From an uncultured Pelagibacteraceae bacterium (GTDB taxonomy: Bacteria; Pseudomonadota; Alphaproteobacteria; Pelagibacterales; Pelagibacteraceae), in contig CACLMO010000003.1 in NCBI GenBank assembly GCA_902608065.1, positions 1 through 45,961 on the forward strand: a stretch of 45,961 nucleotides of DNA. The letters are read 5' to 3'. The translations under genes and the position numbers were made by a program. Positions 7,257 to 15,036 of the stretch are shown in pieces; the first letter of the stretch is position 1, and each line of letters begins with the position of its first letter. Below the pieces are notes generated by a model that worked only from the letters and a program-made list of their open reading frames with translations, had not been told where the DNA came from and made no database searches.

Positions 7257-8435
7257 ATGTCAAAATCAATTAAAACATATTTAAAAACCGCTGCAAAAGA
7301 TTACAAATCAAGATCAGTTAACCCTCCTGTAGTACGCGCATCTACAATTTTGTTTAAAACAATGCAGGAGCTAAGAAGTCATCAAAAAGATATAGAAAAA
7401 AAAAAGGACGTTGAGCATTGGGATTACGGAAGACAAGGAACTCAAACAACAGTTCAGTTACAAAAATTACTTAGAGGGTTAGAAGAAGCATATCAAGTAT
7501 TTTTAACCCCAACAGGTTTTGCTGCAGTTGCTTTGTCAATAATGAGTATATGTAGACCAGGAGACGAAATATTAATTTCTGATGGAGTATACAGACCGAC
7601 ACAAAAAATTACAGACGATTTACTTAAAGAATTTAAAATAAGAGCTGTTTGGTATAATCCAAATAATTTTGAAGATTTAAAAAATAAAGTTACGAGAAAA
7701 ACAAAACTTATTTATGTTGAAAATCCTGGAAGTAACACTTTTGAAATGAATGATCTAGGAAAAATAGTTTCTTTAGCAAAAAGTAAGAATATATTATCAG
7801 CGATCGATAACACGTGGGCAACAGCATATTTTTTTAAACCATTAAAATTAGGTTTTGATATATCAATAACATCAGCGACTAAATATTATTCCGGGCACTC
7901 TGATGTTATGGCTGGAACAGTTGCTGTTAACAAAAAAGCTTATGAAAAAGTTTGGTGGTATAACCACGTATCGGGTTATAGATTATCATCAGATGATGCT
8001 TATTTGGTTATTAGAGGTTTAAGAACTCTAGATATAAGATTAGAAAAACATCAAGAAAATGCAAAAAAAATTATTAATTTTTTAAAAAAGCAAAAAAAAA
8101 TATACAAAATATTATATCCTTACAAAACTTCCTCTAGAGAATTTAAATTATTAAAAAAGTATTATTCAGGATCTTCAGGTTTATTAAGTGTAATAATAAA
8201 AAGTAAAAGCAAAAATTCAGTATACAAATTTGTCAATTCATTAGAATTATTTGGAATTGGATATAGCTGGGGAGGTTTTGAAAGTCTTGCTGTTTATACT
8301 GATCCGATAGAACTAGGAACAAGACGTTATTTCAAATTAGAAAAAAATGAACATTTAGTTCGCTTGCATATTGGTCTTGAAGATCCAAAAGATTTAATAG
8401 ACGATTTAAAAAAATCTTTAAAATTTATTAAATGA
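7257..8435 (+). CDS. metC: cystathionine beta-lyase-like PLP enzyme (Cys/Met metabolism family)
   Basis: 392 residues from the preferred ATG at 7257. The open frame extends to a GTG at 7218 but that adds a hydrophobic piece foreign to the family. The PLP Lys is K209 in SATKYYSGHSD; the AIDNTWAT motif (183-190) carries the Asp that pairs with the pyridine nitrogen, and YGRQGT (58-63) binds the phosphate from the neighbouring subunit. The C-terminal GYSWGGFESL and VRLHIGLED are typical of cystathionine beta-lyases, which turn cystathionine into homocysteine, pyruvate and ammonia. Gamma-lyase or another sulfur-amino-acid activity cannot be excluded. Its stop overlaps the MFS gene start (ATGA), so the two are coupled. 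Confidence 0.85.
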   Translation: MSKSIKTYLKTAAKDYKSRSVNPPVVRASTILFKTMQELRSHQKDIEKKKDVEHWDYGRQGTQTTVQLQKLLRGLEEAYQVFLTPTGFAAVALSIMSICRPGDEILISDGVYRPTQKITDDLLKEFKIRAVWYNPNNFEDLKNKVTRKTKLIYVENPGSNTFEMNDLGKIVSLAKSKNILSAIDNTWATAYFFKPLKLGFDISITSATKYYSGHSDVMAGTVAVNKKAYEKVWWYNHVSGYRLSSDDAYLVIRGLRTLDIRLEKHQENAKKIINFLKKQKKIYKILYPYKTSSREFKLLKKYYSGSSGLLSVIIKSKSKNSVYKFVNSLELFGIGYSWGGFESLAVYTDPIELGTRRYFKLEKNEHLVRLHIGLEDPKDLIDDLKKSLKFIK

Positions 8436-9661
8436 TTAAAGAAAAATTTTTTCCAAGCAATACAGCACTTCTTACGCTTATTTCAGCATGTTTAATAGTT
8501 GCGATATTTATGGGACTCCGCATGGTCTTTGGAATGTTTACAGATTTTTTTGTAAAAGATTTACAATGCACAATTACGGAGTTTGGTTTGGCAATAGGAT
8601 TGCAAATGCTAATGTGGGGCATGTTTGCACCAGTTTTTGGTGCGTTAGCAGATAAAATTGGAAGTGGAAAAGTTACAATAATTGCAGCTTGTTTTGTGGC
8701 ATTAGGAATTTATTTGCTTTATTCAGGACCAAATACAGGAATATTTTTTCAAATTAATCTAGGTTTATTAATTGGAATTGGTTTAGGTGGTACAGCAATA
8801 AGTGTTCAGATCGGTGCGGTTGGAAAACATTTCCCAAATAAAACCAGAGGAATGGCCATAGGAATTGTAGTTGCTATGGCATCAATAGGTTATTTTTTCT
8901 CTCCTATATATACAAAATTTGCTTTATCTGAGTTTGGTTGGGAAAAAACACTTAACACATATTTGTACTTTGTTTTATTTGGAATGATTGCTGCAATCTT
9001 TCTGCGCGAAGTTAAGAAAGAAAAGAATATAAACGACAGCACTAAAGTAGATAATCAAACACTTACAGAAGCTATTAAAGAAGCATTTAATCATAAAGGT
9101 TTTATACTTTTAATACTTGGTTTTTTTGTATGTGGTTTTAATATAACTTTAGTTTCAGCACACATACCTAGTTACATCCAAGAACGTGGCTTTGAAATAT
9201 GGACAGCCGCTGCAATTTTATCTTTGATTGGTCTTTTTAATGTTTTTGGAACATTATCATTTGGTTATTTATCAGGAAAATATAGTAAAAAAATATTATT
9301 GAGCATTTTATATTTTGCACGTGGAATTGTATTAATTTTGTTTCTAGCTCTTCCTACATCAACTTACGTAGCGCTAGGTTTTGGTGTACTCTACGGATTT
9401 CTTTGGTTAGCAACTATTCCACCCACAAATGGTATCATTTCACAGATTTTTGGAACAAAATATTTAGCAACTTTATATGGAATAGTTTTTTTTAGTCATC
9501 AAATTGGATCTTTTTTAGGTGCTTATTTAGGTGGATATTTTTATGATGAATATGGATCATTTGATTACGCTTGGTATCTATCAGTAGCACTTTCTTTTTT
9601 TGCAGCATTAGTACATTTACCTATAGATGAGAAACCACTACCAAGACTTGCCACAATATAA
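8432..9661 (+). CDS. MFS transporter, monocarboxylate/oxalate-formate type
   Basis: 409 residues with about twelve membrane segments. The signature between helices 2 and 3 reads GALADKIGSGK, close to the MFS 'G.laDr.Grr' pattern, and GTAISVQIGAVGKHFPNKTRG in helix 4-5 resembles the monocarboxylate and oxalate/formate antiporter branch. A hydrophilic central loop (about 190-215) separates the two halves. The gene shares an ATGA overlap with the cystathionine beta-lyase-like gene, so the substrate may be a related sulfur or amino acid compound, but this is inference from position only. The next gene starts 20 bases further on. Confidence 0.8.
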   Translation: MIKEKFFPSNTALLTLISACLIVAIFMGLRMVFGMFTDFFVKDLQCTITEFGLAIGLQMLMWGMFAPVFGALADKIGSGKVTIIAACFVALGIYLLYSGPNTGIFFQINLGLLIGIGLGGTAISVQIGAVGKHFPNKTRGMAIGIVVAMASIGYFFSPIYTKFALSEFGWEKTLNTYLYFVLFGMIAAIFLREVKKEKNINDSTKVDNQTLTEAIKEAFNHKGFILLILGFFVCGFNITLVSAHIPSYIQERGFEIWTAAAILSLIGLFNVFGTLSFGYLSGKYSKKILLSILYFARGIVLILFLALPTSTYVALGFGVLYGFLWLATIPPTNGIISQIFGTKYLATLYGIVFFSHQIGSFLGAYLGGYFYDEYGSFDYAWYLSVALSFFAALVHLPIDEKPLPRLATI

Positions 9662-9681
9662 AAACTAAAGTATAAAAAATT

Positions 9682-10095
9682 ATGAAAAAAATTCTTGTTA
9701 TGGGGTTACCTGGTTCAGGTAAAACAACTCTTGCTTCAAAGTTAGTGCCTTTGTTAAAAGCAAAATGGGTTAATAATGATGTGGTAAGAAAAGCTGCAAA
9801 CGACTGGGATTTTTCTGAGGAAGGAAGAATAAGGCAAGCAAAGAGAGTTGCTGACATAGCTGAAAAAATTAAAAAAGAAGGTAAATATGATTATTTAGTT
9901 GCTGATTATATTTGTCCTACGCCACAAACAAGGAAATTATTTAATGCAGATTATATTGTTTGGATAAATACAATTAAAGAAGGACGATTTGATGATACAA
10001 ATAAAATGTTTGTTAAACCTGAAAAATTTGATTTTGAAGTAACAACACAAGATGCTGAGTTGTGGGCAAAAAAAATAGCGGAGAAAATAAAATAA
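9682..10095 (+). CDS. short APS-kinase-like P-loop kinase
   Basis: 137 residues, against 180-200 for usual APS kinases. Walker A is GLPGSGKTT (8-16). The segment NNDVVRKAANDWDFSEEGRIR corresponds to the APS kinase pattern 'DGD.vR..L..dlgFs..dR.en', and ADYICPTPQTRKLF matches the 'iSPyr..R' element that holds the substrate. The C-terminal helices are shortened. The family makes PAPS from APS and ATP, but small relatives phosphorylate other substrates. Its stop and the start of the following nucleotidyltransferase share one base (TAATG), so they form a pair. They lie 1.2 kb upstream of the APS reductase genes, which makes an APS-related role conceivable but unproven. Confidence 0.65.
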   Translation: MKKILVMGLPGSGKTTLASKLVPLLKAKWVNNDVVRKAANDWDFSEEGRIRQAKRVADIAEKIKKEGKYDYLVADYICPTPQTRKLFNADYIVWINTIKEGRFDDTNKMFVKPEKFDFEVTTQDAELWAKKIAEKIK

Positions 10096-10469
10096 TGTCA
10101 TATGAGTGGGATAACAAAAAACCAACGGCACAAATGTTAGGTAGATGGCAACCTTTTCATGATGGCCATTATGCTTTATTTGAAGAAATAATTAAAAAAA
10201 CTGGTCAAGTTTGCATTCAAGTTAGAGATGTTCAGGGTGTTGATGATAATCCATTTAATTTTGAAACAGTTAAAAAGAACATAGAAGAGAAATTGAATCC
10301 AAAATATGAAAATAGATTTAAAGTTATTTTAGTGCCCAACATTACGAATATTAGTTATGGAAGAGGTGTTGGGTATAAAATTGAGGAAGTTGCGCTACCA
10401 GAAAAAATCCAACAAATTTCTGCTACGAAAATTAGAGCAAAAATGAGAAAAGAAGGAAAGCTTAAATAA
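10095..10469 (+). CDS. minimal HxGH nucleotidyltransferase
   Basis: 124 residues from the ATG at 10095, which overlaps the kinase stop by one base; an in-frame upstream ATG at 10062 lies wholly inside the kinase gene and is rejected. The nucleotidyltransferase alpha/beta-phosphodiesterase fold shows GRWQPFHDGHYALF (HxGH motif, as in NadM-type NMN adenylyltransferases) near residue 20 and ISATKIR near the C-terminus, the counterpart of ISSTxIR. It should transfer AMP or CMP to a phosphorylated substrate. It is shorter than NadM or CoaD. It is not ATP sulfurylase: it lacks that enzyme's QxRNPxH motif and N-terminal domain. The substrate is unknown; coupling with the kinase suggests consecutive steps or a shared product. 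Confidence 0.7.
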   Translation: MSYEWDNKKPTAQMLGRWQPFHDGHYALFEEIIKKTGQVCIQVRDVQGVDDNPFNFETVKKNIEEKLNPKYENRFKVILVPNITNISYGRGVGYKIEEVALPEKIQQISATKIRAKMRKEGKLK

Positions 10470-10576
10470 TAATTACAACTTTAAGTTGATAAATATTTTT
10501 GTCTCTACCTCTTAATCTTTCTTGATTAAATATAGGAAAAAGATAATGATCTGATTAAATAATTAAGGAGATAACA

Positions 10577-11248
10577 ATGTTTTCAAAACAATTAAACGAA
10601 AAGTTAGACAAGTATCACTTGCTTAACCACCCTTTTTATAAAGCTTGGAATGAAGGAAAGTTAACAAGAGAGATAATAAAGGATTATGCAGAACAATATT
10701 ACCAACACGTGAAGGCATTTCCTCGTTATATAAGTGCAACACATTCTTTATGTGAAGATTTAAGCAAAAGAAAAATTTTACTTGAAAATCTTCAAGATGA
10801 AGAAAAAGACGGAGCTGATCATCCAAAGCTTTGGAAAAGTTTTGCAGTAGCAATGGGAGCGGATGGAAATAAAATTGATTCAGTTAAAGAAGAAAAATTT
10901 ACATCTGAAATGATAAATAATTTCTTTAAAAATGGCAGAGCTAGTTATGCTGAAGGATTGGCATCACTTTATACTTACGAAAGACAAATACCGGAAATTG
11001 CTGAAACAAAAATAAGAGGGTTAAAAAACCATTATGGAGTTTCATCAAAAGAAGGATTAGAGTTTTTTGAAGTTCATAAAGCTGCGGATGTTTACCATAG
11101 AGAAGCATGTGAAAAATTACTAGATAGTTTATCTAAGGATGAGCAAGCGAAAGCAGAAAAATCAGCTCTATCTACAGCAAAATATCTATGGAATTTTTTG
11201 TCAGGTATTGCTGAAAAGCATAATTTACCGCGACAGGTTGCTGCTTAA
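10577..11248 (+). CDS. CADD-family di-iron protein, candidate self-sacrificing p-aminobenzoate synthase
   Basis: 223 residues, all-helical, TENA/PqqC-like fold. The likely di-iron ligands are E75, H82, E135, H167, D171 and H174 (QDEEKDGADHP, TYERQIPE, EVHKAADVYH). Compared with Chlamydia trachomatis CADD as I recall it (E81, H88, E142, H174, D178, H181), they keep the same spacing. Y21, Y37 and K145 fall where CADD has Tyr27, Tyr43 and Lys152, the residues implicated in making p-aminobenzoate from the protein's own tyrosine. This would feed folate synthesis without the chorismate route. The ATG follows a good AAGGAG site. The gene is monocistronic, closed by a hairpin before aprM. Confidence 0.8.
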   Translation: MFSKQLNEKLDKYHLLNHPFYKAWNEGKLTREIIKDYAEQYYQHVKAFPRYISATHSLCEDLSKRKILLENLQDEEKDGADHPKLWKSFAVAMGADGNKIDSVKEEKFTSEMINNFFKNGRASYAEGLASLYTYERQIPEIAETKIRGLKNHYGVSSKEGLEFFEVHKAADVYHREACEKLLDSLSKDEQAKAEKSALSTAKYLWNFLSGIAEKHNLPRQVAA

Positions 11249-11272
11249 TCAAACAGGAATTTTAATTTATAA

Positions 11273-11308
11273 AATTATAGATGGTTCTTTTTAGAACCGT
11301 CTATAATT
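11273..11308 (+). terminator. strong hairpin between the CADD-like gene and aprM
   Basis: A 16-bp stem with one G-T pair (left 11273-11288, right 11293-11308) and a TTTT loop. It is not followed by a real T run, so it may be a weak terminator for the upstream gene, an mRNA-stabilising 3' end, or a 5' leader structure of the apr operon, whose ribosome binding site lies 14 bases downstream. Confidence 0.55.
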
Positions 11309-11331
11309 GGATTTAAATAGAAGGAGAGCTT

Positions 11332-12132
11332 TTGATTACTACCAATCCATTTTCAGCACTTTCTGAAATTATACCTGCTATTGCAATGCAAAGTTTTGTC
11401 ATTGTAATGGGATTGTTAGTAGTTTTAGGAACTTTGGTAGATATAATTCACAAAAAAAATGTAAAATATTTTTTTGAAAACGCAAAGAAAGCAAAAAAAT
11501 CAGCAAAAAAAATACTTACTACAAGTGAAAAAACTTCAGTAATTATAAAAACAATAGCTAACGATATAGCAACTACATCAGAATTAGGAGCTGGAAAAAG
11601 AAGAGTAGCTCATCTTCTTGGTATGTATGGAACTATTTTATTCTGGGTTGGTTCAGTTGTAATGATTTTTTGTTATGCTTCACCAACTGCAAATACGCCA
11701 TCAGTATGGCCAATCGTTTGGCATGTAGGTGCCCTAATGACCGTTTTGGGAGGATCGTGGTTTTGGTTTTTTTTAAGAGTAGATGTTTATTCTGAAGCTC
11801 AACCTTGGTACAGAATTATTAAAGCAGATCTATTTGTACTAGCACTTCTATCATCTTCTTTTTTTGGTTTAGTCTGGTCATTTTTACAATCATTAAATTT
11901 AAATGATAGATGGGATGATAAGGTATTTTTAATTTTATTTATTATATCTAATCTTGTTTTATTTGGTGGAGTGTATTGGTCTAAGTTTGCTCATATGTTT
12001 TATAAACCAGGAGCAGCACTTCAAAAAAACCTAGCGGAAGCAGATGGCTCAAGAGATAACATGCCGCCACCAGCTGATGCGCCTGAGAAATTTGGTTTGG
12101 GTATTAAGCGTGAGGCACCAAAACACTATTAA
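11332..12132 (+). CDS. aprM: AprM, membrane anchor of APS reductase
   Basis: 266 residues with about five hydrophobic segments: one near 14-38, and four between about 95 and 220. The cytoplasmic loop (40-85) is very Lys-rich. The C-terminal tail, PPPADAPEKFGLGIKR, is soluble. Upstream position in an aprMBA order is what identifies it: AprM is proposed to pass electrons from AprAB to the quinone pool during sulfite oxidation. The start is TTG at 11332 behind AAGGAGAGC; there is no ATG in range that keeps the first helix. AprB follows after 39 bases. Confidence 0.85.
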   Translation: MITTNPFSALSEIIPAIAMQSFVIVMGLLVVLGTLVDIIHKKNVKYFFENAKKAKKSAKKILTTSEKTSVIIKTIANDIATTSELGAGKRRVAHLLGMYGTILFWVGSVVMIFCYASPTANTPSVWPIVWHVGALMTVLGGSWFWFFLRVDVYSEAQPWYRIIKADLFVLALLSSSFFGLVWSFLQSLNLNDRWDDKVFLILFIISNLVLFGGVYWSKFAHMFYKPGAALQKNLAEADGSRDNMPPPADAPEKFGLGIKREAPKHY

Positions 12133-12171
12133 TATGTATATAAATTATATAAACAGAGAGCAGAATTAATT

Positions 12172-12642
12172 ATGTCTACTTTTGTATATATGACTCGTTG
12201 TGATGGATGTGGACACTGCGTCGATATTTGTCCGTCTGATATTATGCATATCGATGAAACTATTAGACGAGCAAAAAATATAGAACCTAATTTTTGTTGG
12301 GAATGTTATTCATGCGTAAAAGCATGTCCAAATCATGCAATTGATGTACGTGGATATGCAGATTTTGCTCCTATGGGCCACAGCGTAAGAGTTAGAAGAG
12401 AAGAAGAAAAAGGAACTATATCTTGGAAAATAAAATTTAGAAACGGAACAGAAAAAGATTTTGTTTCTCCAATAACAACAAAACCATGGGGTAAATTCAT
12501 TCCAAATCTTGCAGAAGGCGAAAAACCAAATCAAGGAGAAATCAAATCTCAAATTCTTTATTCAGAACCTGAGGGCTTAAATACAAAAAAAGAATTACCA
12601 ACAATTGATAAAAATTCATTTAAAAAAGGTGTTTATTATTAA
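12172..12642 (+). CDS. aprB: APS reductase beta subunit AprB, two [4Fe-4S] clusters
   Basis: 156 residues. Two ferredoxin-type Cys motifs are complete: C10, C13, C16, C20 (CDGCGHCVDICP) and C42, C45, C48, C52 (CWECYSCVKACP). The text after the second motif, DVRGYADFAPMGHSVRV, is diagnostic of AprB. The subunit carries electrons between AprA's FAD and the membrane anchor. In aerobic bacteria the complex runs in the sulfite-oxidising direction, sulfite plus AMP giving APS. Its stop shares one base with the aprA start (TAATG). Confidence 0.95.
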   Translation: MSTFVYMTRCDGCGHCVDICPSDIMHIDETIRRAKNIEPNFCWECYSCVKACPNHAIDVRGYADFAPMGHSVRVRREEEKGTISWKIKFRNGTEKDFVSPITTKPWGKFIPNLAEGEKPNQGEIKSQILYSEPEGLNTKKELPTIDKNSFKKGVYY

Positions 12643-14501
12643 TGGCTAAACACAAAACTCATCATGAAGAATGCGATATTCTTGTAGTCGGTGGAGGAAT
12701 GGCTGGTACTGGAGCGACGTTCGAAGCAAGACATTGGGGAAGAGATTTAAAAATAATTTGCGTTGAAAAAGCAAACATTGATCGAAGCGGAGCGGTTGCC
12801 CAAGGACTTTATGCAATTAACTGCTATATGGGAATGCAGTGGAACGAAAATCAACCTGAAGATCATGTGCGTTACGCTCGTAATGACTTAATGGGATTAG
12901 TAAGAGAAGATCTTGGTTATGATATGGCTCGTCACGTAGATTCAACAGTTCATATGTTTGATGAATGGGGTTTACCCATGATGAAGAATCCAAAAACTGG
13001 ACGTTATCAAAGAGAAGGTAAATGGCAAATAATGATTCATGGAGAAAGCTACAAACCTATAGTAGCAGAAGCAGCAAAAAAATCGGCTGATAAAATTTAT
13101 AATAGAATAATGATTACTCATTTACTCATGGATGAGAGTGATGAAAATAGAGTTGGTGGAGCTGTAGGTTTTAACATGCGCACAGGAGATTATTATGTTT
13201 TTAGAGCCAAAACTGTAATTGTTGCTGCAGGTGGAGCATCACATATTTTTAAACCAAGAGCAGTAGGAGAAGGTATGGGAAGAACTTGGTATGCACCTTG
13301 GAGCAATGGTTCTGCTTATGCTTTACCAATTGCTGCTGGTGCAAAAATGACTCAAATGGAAAACCGAATTGTTTTGTGTAGATTTAAAGATGGTTATGGT
13401 CCTGTAGGAGCTTATTTTTTGCATTTAAAAACTTATACACAGAATGCCAATGGCGAGAATTATGAGAAGAAATGGTATGAACAAACCAAAAAATTAGTGG
13501 GAGAATATATTGACCATCATCCAACACCAACATGTTTACGTAATCACGCCTTTGTTCAAGAAGTTATGGCTGGAGGGGGACCAATTCAAATGGTTACAAA
13601 GGAAGCTTTTCAAGATCCTCACCTAGAAACAGTTGGATGGGAAAATTTTCTAGGAATGACAGTTGGACAAGCTGTAGTTTGGGCATCTCAAAATATAGAT
13701 CCAAAATACACAAATCCTGAATTAACTACTTCAGAACCATATGTAATGGGTTCTCACGCAACTTGTTCAGGCGCCTGGGTAAGTGGTCCAGAAGATATCT
13801 CTCCACCTGAATATTTTTGGGGATATAATAGAATGATGACGATCCAAGGACTTTTTGGAGCAGGAGATACAGTTGGAGGAAGTGCTCATAAATTTTCTTC
13901 AGGTTCATTTACCGAAGGTCGTTTAGCTGCAAAAGCAGCGGTTAAGTATATAGAGGATCAAAAAGCAAAAAATATTAAAGTTAGTGAAGAACAATGCGAA
14001 AATTTTAAAAAAATTATATATAAACCATTAGAAAATTATACTGTTGGCAGAAATGAGATCACAGGTGGTACAGTTTCACCAAGTTATTTTTCACCGCTTC
14101 AAGGTCTTCAACGTCTTCAAAAAATTATGGATGAATATGTTGGGGGTATTTCTGTTAATTACATGACCAATGAAAATTTACTCAAAAGAGGTTTAGAGTT
14201 ATTAGATTGGCTGGAAGAAGATTTAGAACATATTGGAGCAGAGGATTACCACCAACTTATGCGAGCCTGGGAGTTAAAACATAGAGCTTTAACTTCACAA
14301 TGTGTAACGGAACATACTTTATTCCGTAAAGAAACACGTTGGCCTGGATACTACTATCGTGGCGACCATATGAAATTAGATGATAAAGATTGGCATTGTT
14401 TAACTGTATCCCGCCGTGATCCTAAAACTGGCAAGTTTACAATGGAAAAGATGCCGGTTTATCATATAATCGGAGATGAAGAGAAAAAAAAGGCTTCATA
14501 A
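12642..14501 (+). CDS. aprA: APS reductase alpha subunit AprA (flavoprotein)
   Basis: 619 residues, the expected length. The FAD-binding Rossmann motif VVGGGMAGTGA is at 15-25 and the second FAD element ARDDLMG-like region is followed by GAVAQGLYAINCYMG, all AprA-specific. GGPIQMVTKEAF and ATCSGAWVSGPEDISP in the second half match the substrate-binding part of the family. It performs the two-electron conversion between sulfite plus AMP and APS at the FAD, in the cytoplasm against the membrane. No sat (ATP sulfurylase) gene, which normally releases sulfate from APS, is in this window. The following unknown gene starts 20 bases later and probably belongs to the same operon. Confidence 0.97.
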   Translation: MAKHKTHHEECDILVVGGGMAGTGATFEARHWGRDLKIICVEKANIDRSGAVAQGLYAINCYMGMQWNENQPEDHVRYARNDLMGLVREDLGYDMARHVDSTVHMFDEWGLPMMKNPKTGRYQREGKWQIMIHGESYKPIVAEAAKKSADKIYNRIMITHLLMDESDENRVGGAVGFNMRTGDYYVFRAKTVIVAAGGASHIFKPRAVGEGMGRTWYAPWSNGSAYALPIAAGAKMTQMENRIVLCRFKDGYGPVGAYFLHLKTYTQNANGENYEKKWYEQTKKLVGEYIDHHPTPTCLRNHAFVQEVMAGGGPIQMVTKEAFQDPHLETVGWENFLGMTVGQAVVWASQNIDPKYTNPELTTSEPYVMGSHATCSGAWVSGPEDISPPEYFWGYNRMMTIQGLFGAGDTVGGSAHKFSSGSFTEGRLAAKAAVKYIEDQKAKNIKVSEEQCENFKKIIYKPLENYTVGRNEITGGTVSPSYFSPLQGLQRLQKIMDEYVGGISVNYMTNENLLKRGLELLDWLEEDLEHIGAEDYHQLMRAWELKHRALTSQCVTEHTLFRKETRWPGYYYRGDHMKLDDKDWHCLTVSRRDPKTGKFTMEKMPVYHIIGDEEKKKAS

Positions 14502-14521
14502 ATCTACTAAAGTTATAATAA

Positions 14522-14872
14522 ATGAGTCTTCTAGATAAAAAAGACGAAGAGATATTTAAAATTGCTGAACCCATATGGGACAATCTAGTAAAATCATCTA
14601 ACATAAAGGATTACGGGGGATTTACTAAAGATTTTTCATCACAGATGTTGTACGGCGCTAATGAAGTAGAGCTAGGTAAACAATGGGCTGGTAATAAATT
14701 ATTGACAAATTTATCTGACCAAAAGGAATTTTTAGGATGTTTAAGACGAAATGGATTTGTAACAGTTCTTTTAAAACAGAGAAGCGATAAAGTCCCGGGG
14801 GATTTTTTAGGCCGATTGGTATTAGGAATAGAAGGAGATAGTGTTAAGGTTTTTGGAGCAACAATATTTTAA
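14522..14872 (+). CDS. conserved-looking small protein of unknown function in the apr operon
   Basis: 116 residues, soluble, no signal peptide. I do not recognise the family. Helices are likely in the N-terminal half (EEIFKIAEPIWDNLVKSS) and strands in the C-terminal half (GFVTVLLKQRSDK, GRLVLGIEGDSVKVFGATIF), giving an alpha-plus-beta pattern like small NTF2/cystatin-type folds; this is a guess. It starts 20 bases after aprA with no terminator between, so it is likely co-transcribed and may serve sulfite oxidation. A cytochrome c remnant follows directly. Confidence 0.7.
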   Translation: MSLLDKKDEEIFKIAEPIWDNLVKSSNIKDYGGFTKDFSSQMLYGANEVELGKQWAGNKLLTNLSDQKEFLGCLRRNGFVTVLLKQRSDKVPGDFLGRLVLGIEGDSVKVFGATIF

Positions 14873-14876
14873 TAAA

Positions 14877-15036
14877 ATAAAAAAAATAATATTTTCTTTA
14901 TTTTTTTTGATTTTTTCAACCCGGCTCTTGCTGATTCAAAAATGGAGTAGGTGCTATGCCACCTTGGGAAGGTATTTTATCTTACGAAGAAATTGAAGCT
15001 GTTGCTTACTATGTTTTTAAAAACACAAATAAATAA
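14877..15036 (+). pseudogene. remnant of a c-type cytochrome gene
   Basis: Two ends of a cytochrome c survive without the middle. The 5' part reads IKKIIFSLFFLIFSTRLL, a signal-peptide core whose start codon position is ATA (14877); a neighbouring frame continues as NPALADSKME, which looks like the cleavage site. The 3' part, from about 14935, reads KNGVGAMPPWEGILSYEEIE and ends AVAYYVF before the stop at 15034-15036: the axial Met and final helix of a class I cytochrome c. The CxxCH heme site and roughly 60-80 residues are absent, and the halves are in different frames. It is a deletion plus frameshift in a gene that presumably followed apr. Confidence 0.7.

Noticed and set aside
10095..10469. 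The HxGH nucleotidyltransferase as an ATP sulfurylase for the Apr pathway
   Set aside because: It lacks the sulfurylase N-terminal domain and its QxRNPxH motif; the GRWQPFHDGH and ISATKIR text match NadM/CoaD-type enzymes.
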